A stretch of DNA of 64,000 nt from Desulfovibrio sp. G11. GTDB taxonomy: Bacteria > Desulfobacterota > Desulfovibrionia > Desulfovibrionales > Desulfovibrionaceae. The notes under the pieces are model-generated. The model did no database searches. It worked only from the letters and a program-made list of their open reading frames with translations, and had not been told where the DNA came from. The stretch lies in NCBI RefSeq assembly GCF_900243745.1, contig NZ_LT984798.1, positions 2,350,501-2,414,500 of the forward strand, read 5' to 3'. Each line of letters begins with the position of its first letter. The stretch's first letter is position 1. A program made the position numbers and the translations under genes. This document shows, piece by piece, positions 63,788-64,000 of the stretch.

Positions 63788-64000
63788 TTACTTGTCCGCA
63801 CCGCAACATTTTTTATATTTTCTGCCGCTGCCGCAGGGGCAGGGATCATTCCGGCCAATGCGGGGAGCGGCCTTTGCCGGGGTATTGCGTGCATCTTCGG
63901 CATTGCCGCCGCCGGAATAGGAGAGCTGGCCCCTGTCTTCCTTGTGGCGGTATTCACGCGCCAGGGGCTGGCCCTGAGCTTCTTCAGTTTCCGGAGCGAT
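63788..64000 (-). CDS. secA: C-terminus of preprotein translocase ATPase SecA, partial
   Basis: The last 70 codons of a gene entering from the right. The end reads [24 protein letters not shown], the SecA zinc-binding tail with C-X-C-X8-C-C that binds SecB, after a flexible Glu/Gln/Ala-rich linker. The stop TAA is at 63788-63790; the terminator at 63701-63736 follows. Confidence 0.9.
   Translation of the reverse strand: MAPETEEAQGQPLAREYRHKEDRGQLSYSGGGNAEDARNTPAKAAPRIGRNDPCPCGSGRKYKKCCGADK

Noticed and set aside
1..64000. CRISPR array
   Set aside because: No series of short direct repeats with regular spacers is present; the Cas4-like Cys motif at 19.7 kb belongs to a RecB-like nuclease without cas genes.

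Overview
The window looks like a piece of a Desulfovibrio-type sulfate-reducer chromosome (Desulfovibrionaceae; inferred from the gene order and the style of the proteins, not from a database search). It is split by a roughly 49-kb integrated element. The chromosomal backbone is a partial twin-arginine protein gene, a GntR regulator and a divergent sensor-like gene on the left (1-2480). On the right (51505-64000) lie tRNA-Sec, ftsH, folP, cdaA, cdaR, glmM, galU, priA, an OmpP1/FadL-type porin gene and the 3' end of secA. The cdaA-cdaR-glmM run is the c-di-AMP/cell-wall precursor module.

The element is integrated in the 3' half of the selenocysteine tRNA gene. A perfect 67-bp direct repeat (2518-2584 and 51505-51571) marks its two ends. 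Just inside the left end is a tyrosine-recombinase gene cut by an IS30 element and then lost into an IS3 fragment. The right half (37.9-51.2 kb, minus strand) is a conjugative/plasmid-like backbone of RP4 type: ssb, a CI-like repressor, a replication-like protein, traK-traL-traM, trbB-trbC-trbD-trbJ (broken), topoisomerase III (broken), an RdgC-like gene and a secreted tail-collar protein. parA and a small partner lie at 27.9-28.9 kb. Relaxase, coupling protein, VirB4/TrbE and the rest of the mating-pair apparatus are missing, so the element seems unable to transfer or excise on its own.

Between 4.4 and 26.2 kb lies a GC-rich block that sits inside an IS3-family transposase gene: the two halves of one transposase flank it with a 5-6 bp repeat. 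It holds a head-only HK97-type phage module (portal, protease, major capsid, connector, head-tail adaptor), then a defence island. That island is a type I restriction-modification operon with two different HsdM subunits and a small protein between them, followed by a tightly overlapped operon. The operon encodes a DUF1156 DNA methylase, a RecB/Cas4-like nuclease, an SF1 helicase, a DUF6361 protein, the C-terminal stub of a larger SNF2-like helicase and an unrecognised protein. An IS3 element replaced the middle of this operon.

The stretch 29-36 kb is a nest of insertion sequences (IS3 with IS4 inside it, IS1595, ISL3) in and around a second recombinase, a collar-gene remnant and an AT-rich chemotaxis receptor gene, beside an intact EAL-HDOD signalling gene. 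Target-site duplications visible for IS4 (10 bp, twice), ISL3 (8 bp), IS1595 (7 bp) and IS30 (2 bp, twice) let several broken genes be rebuilt on paper and the order of events be partly read.
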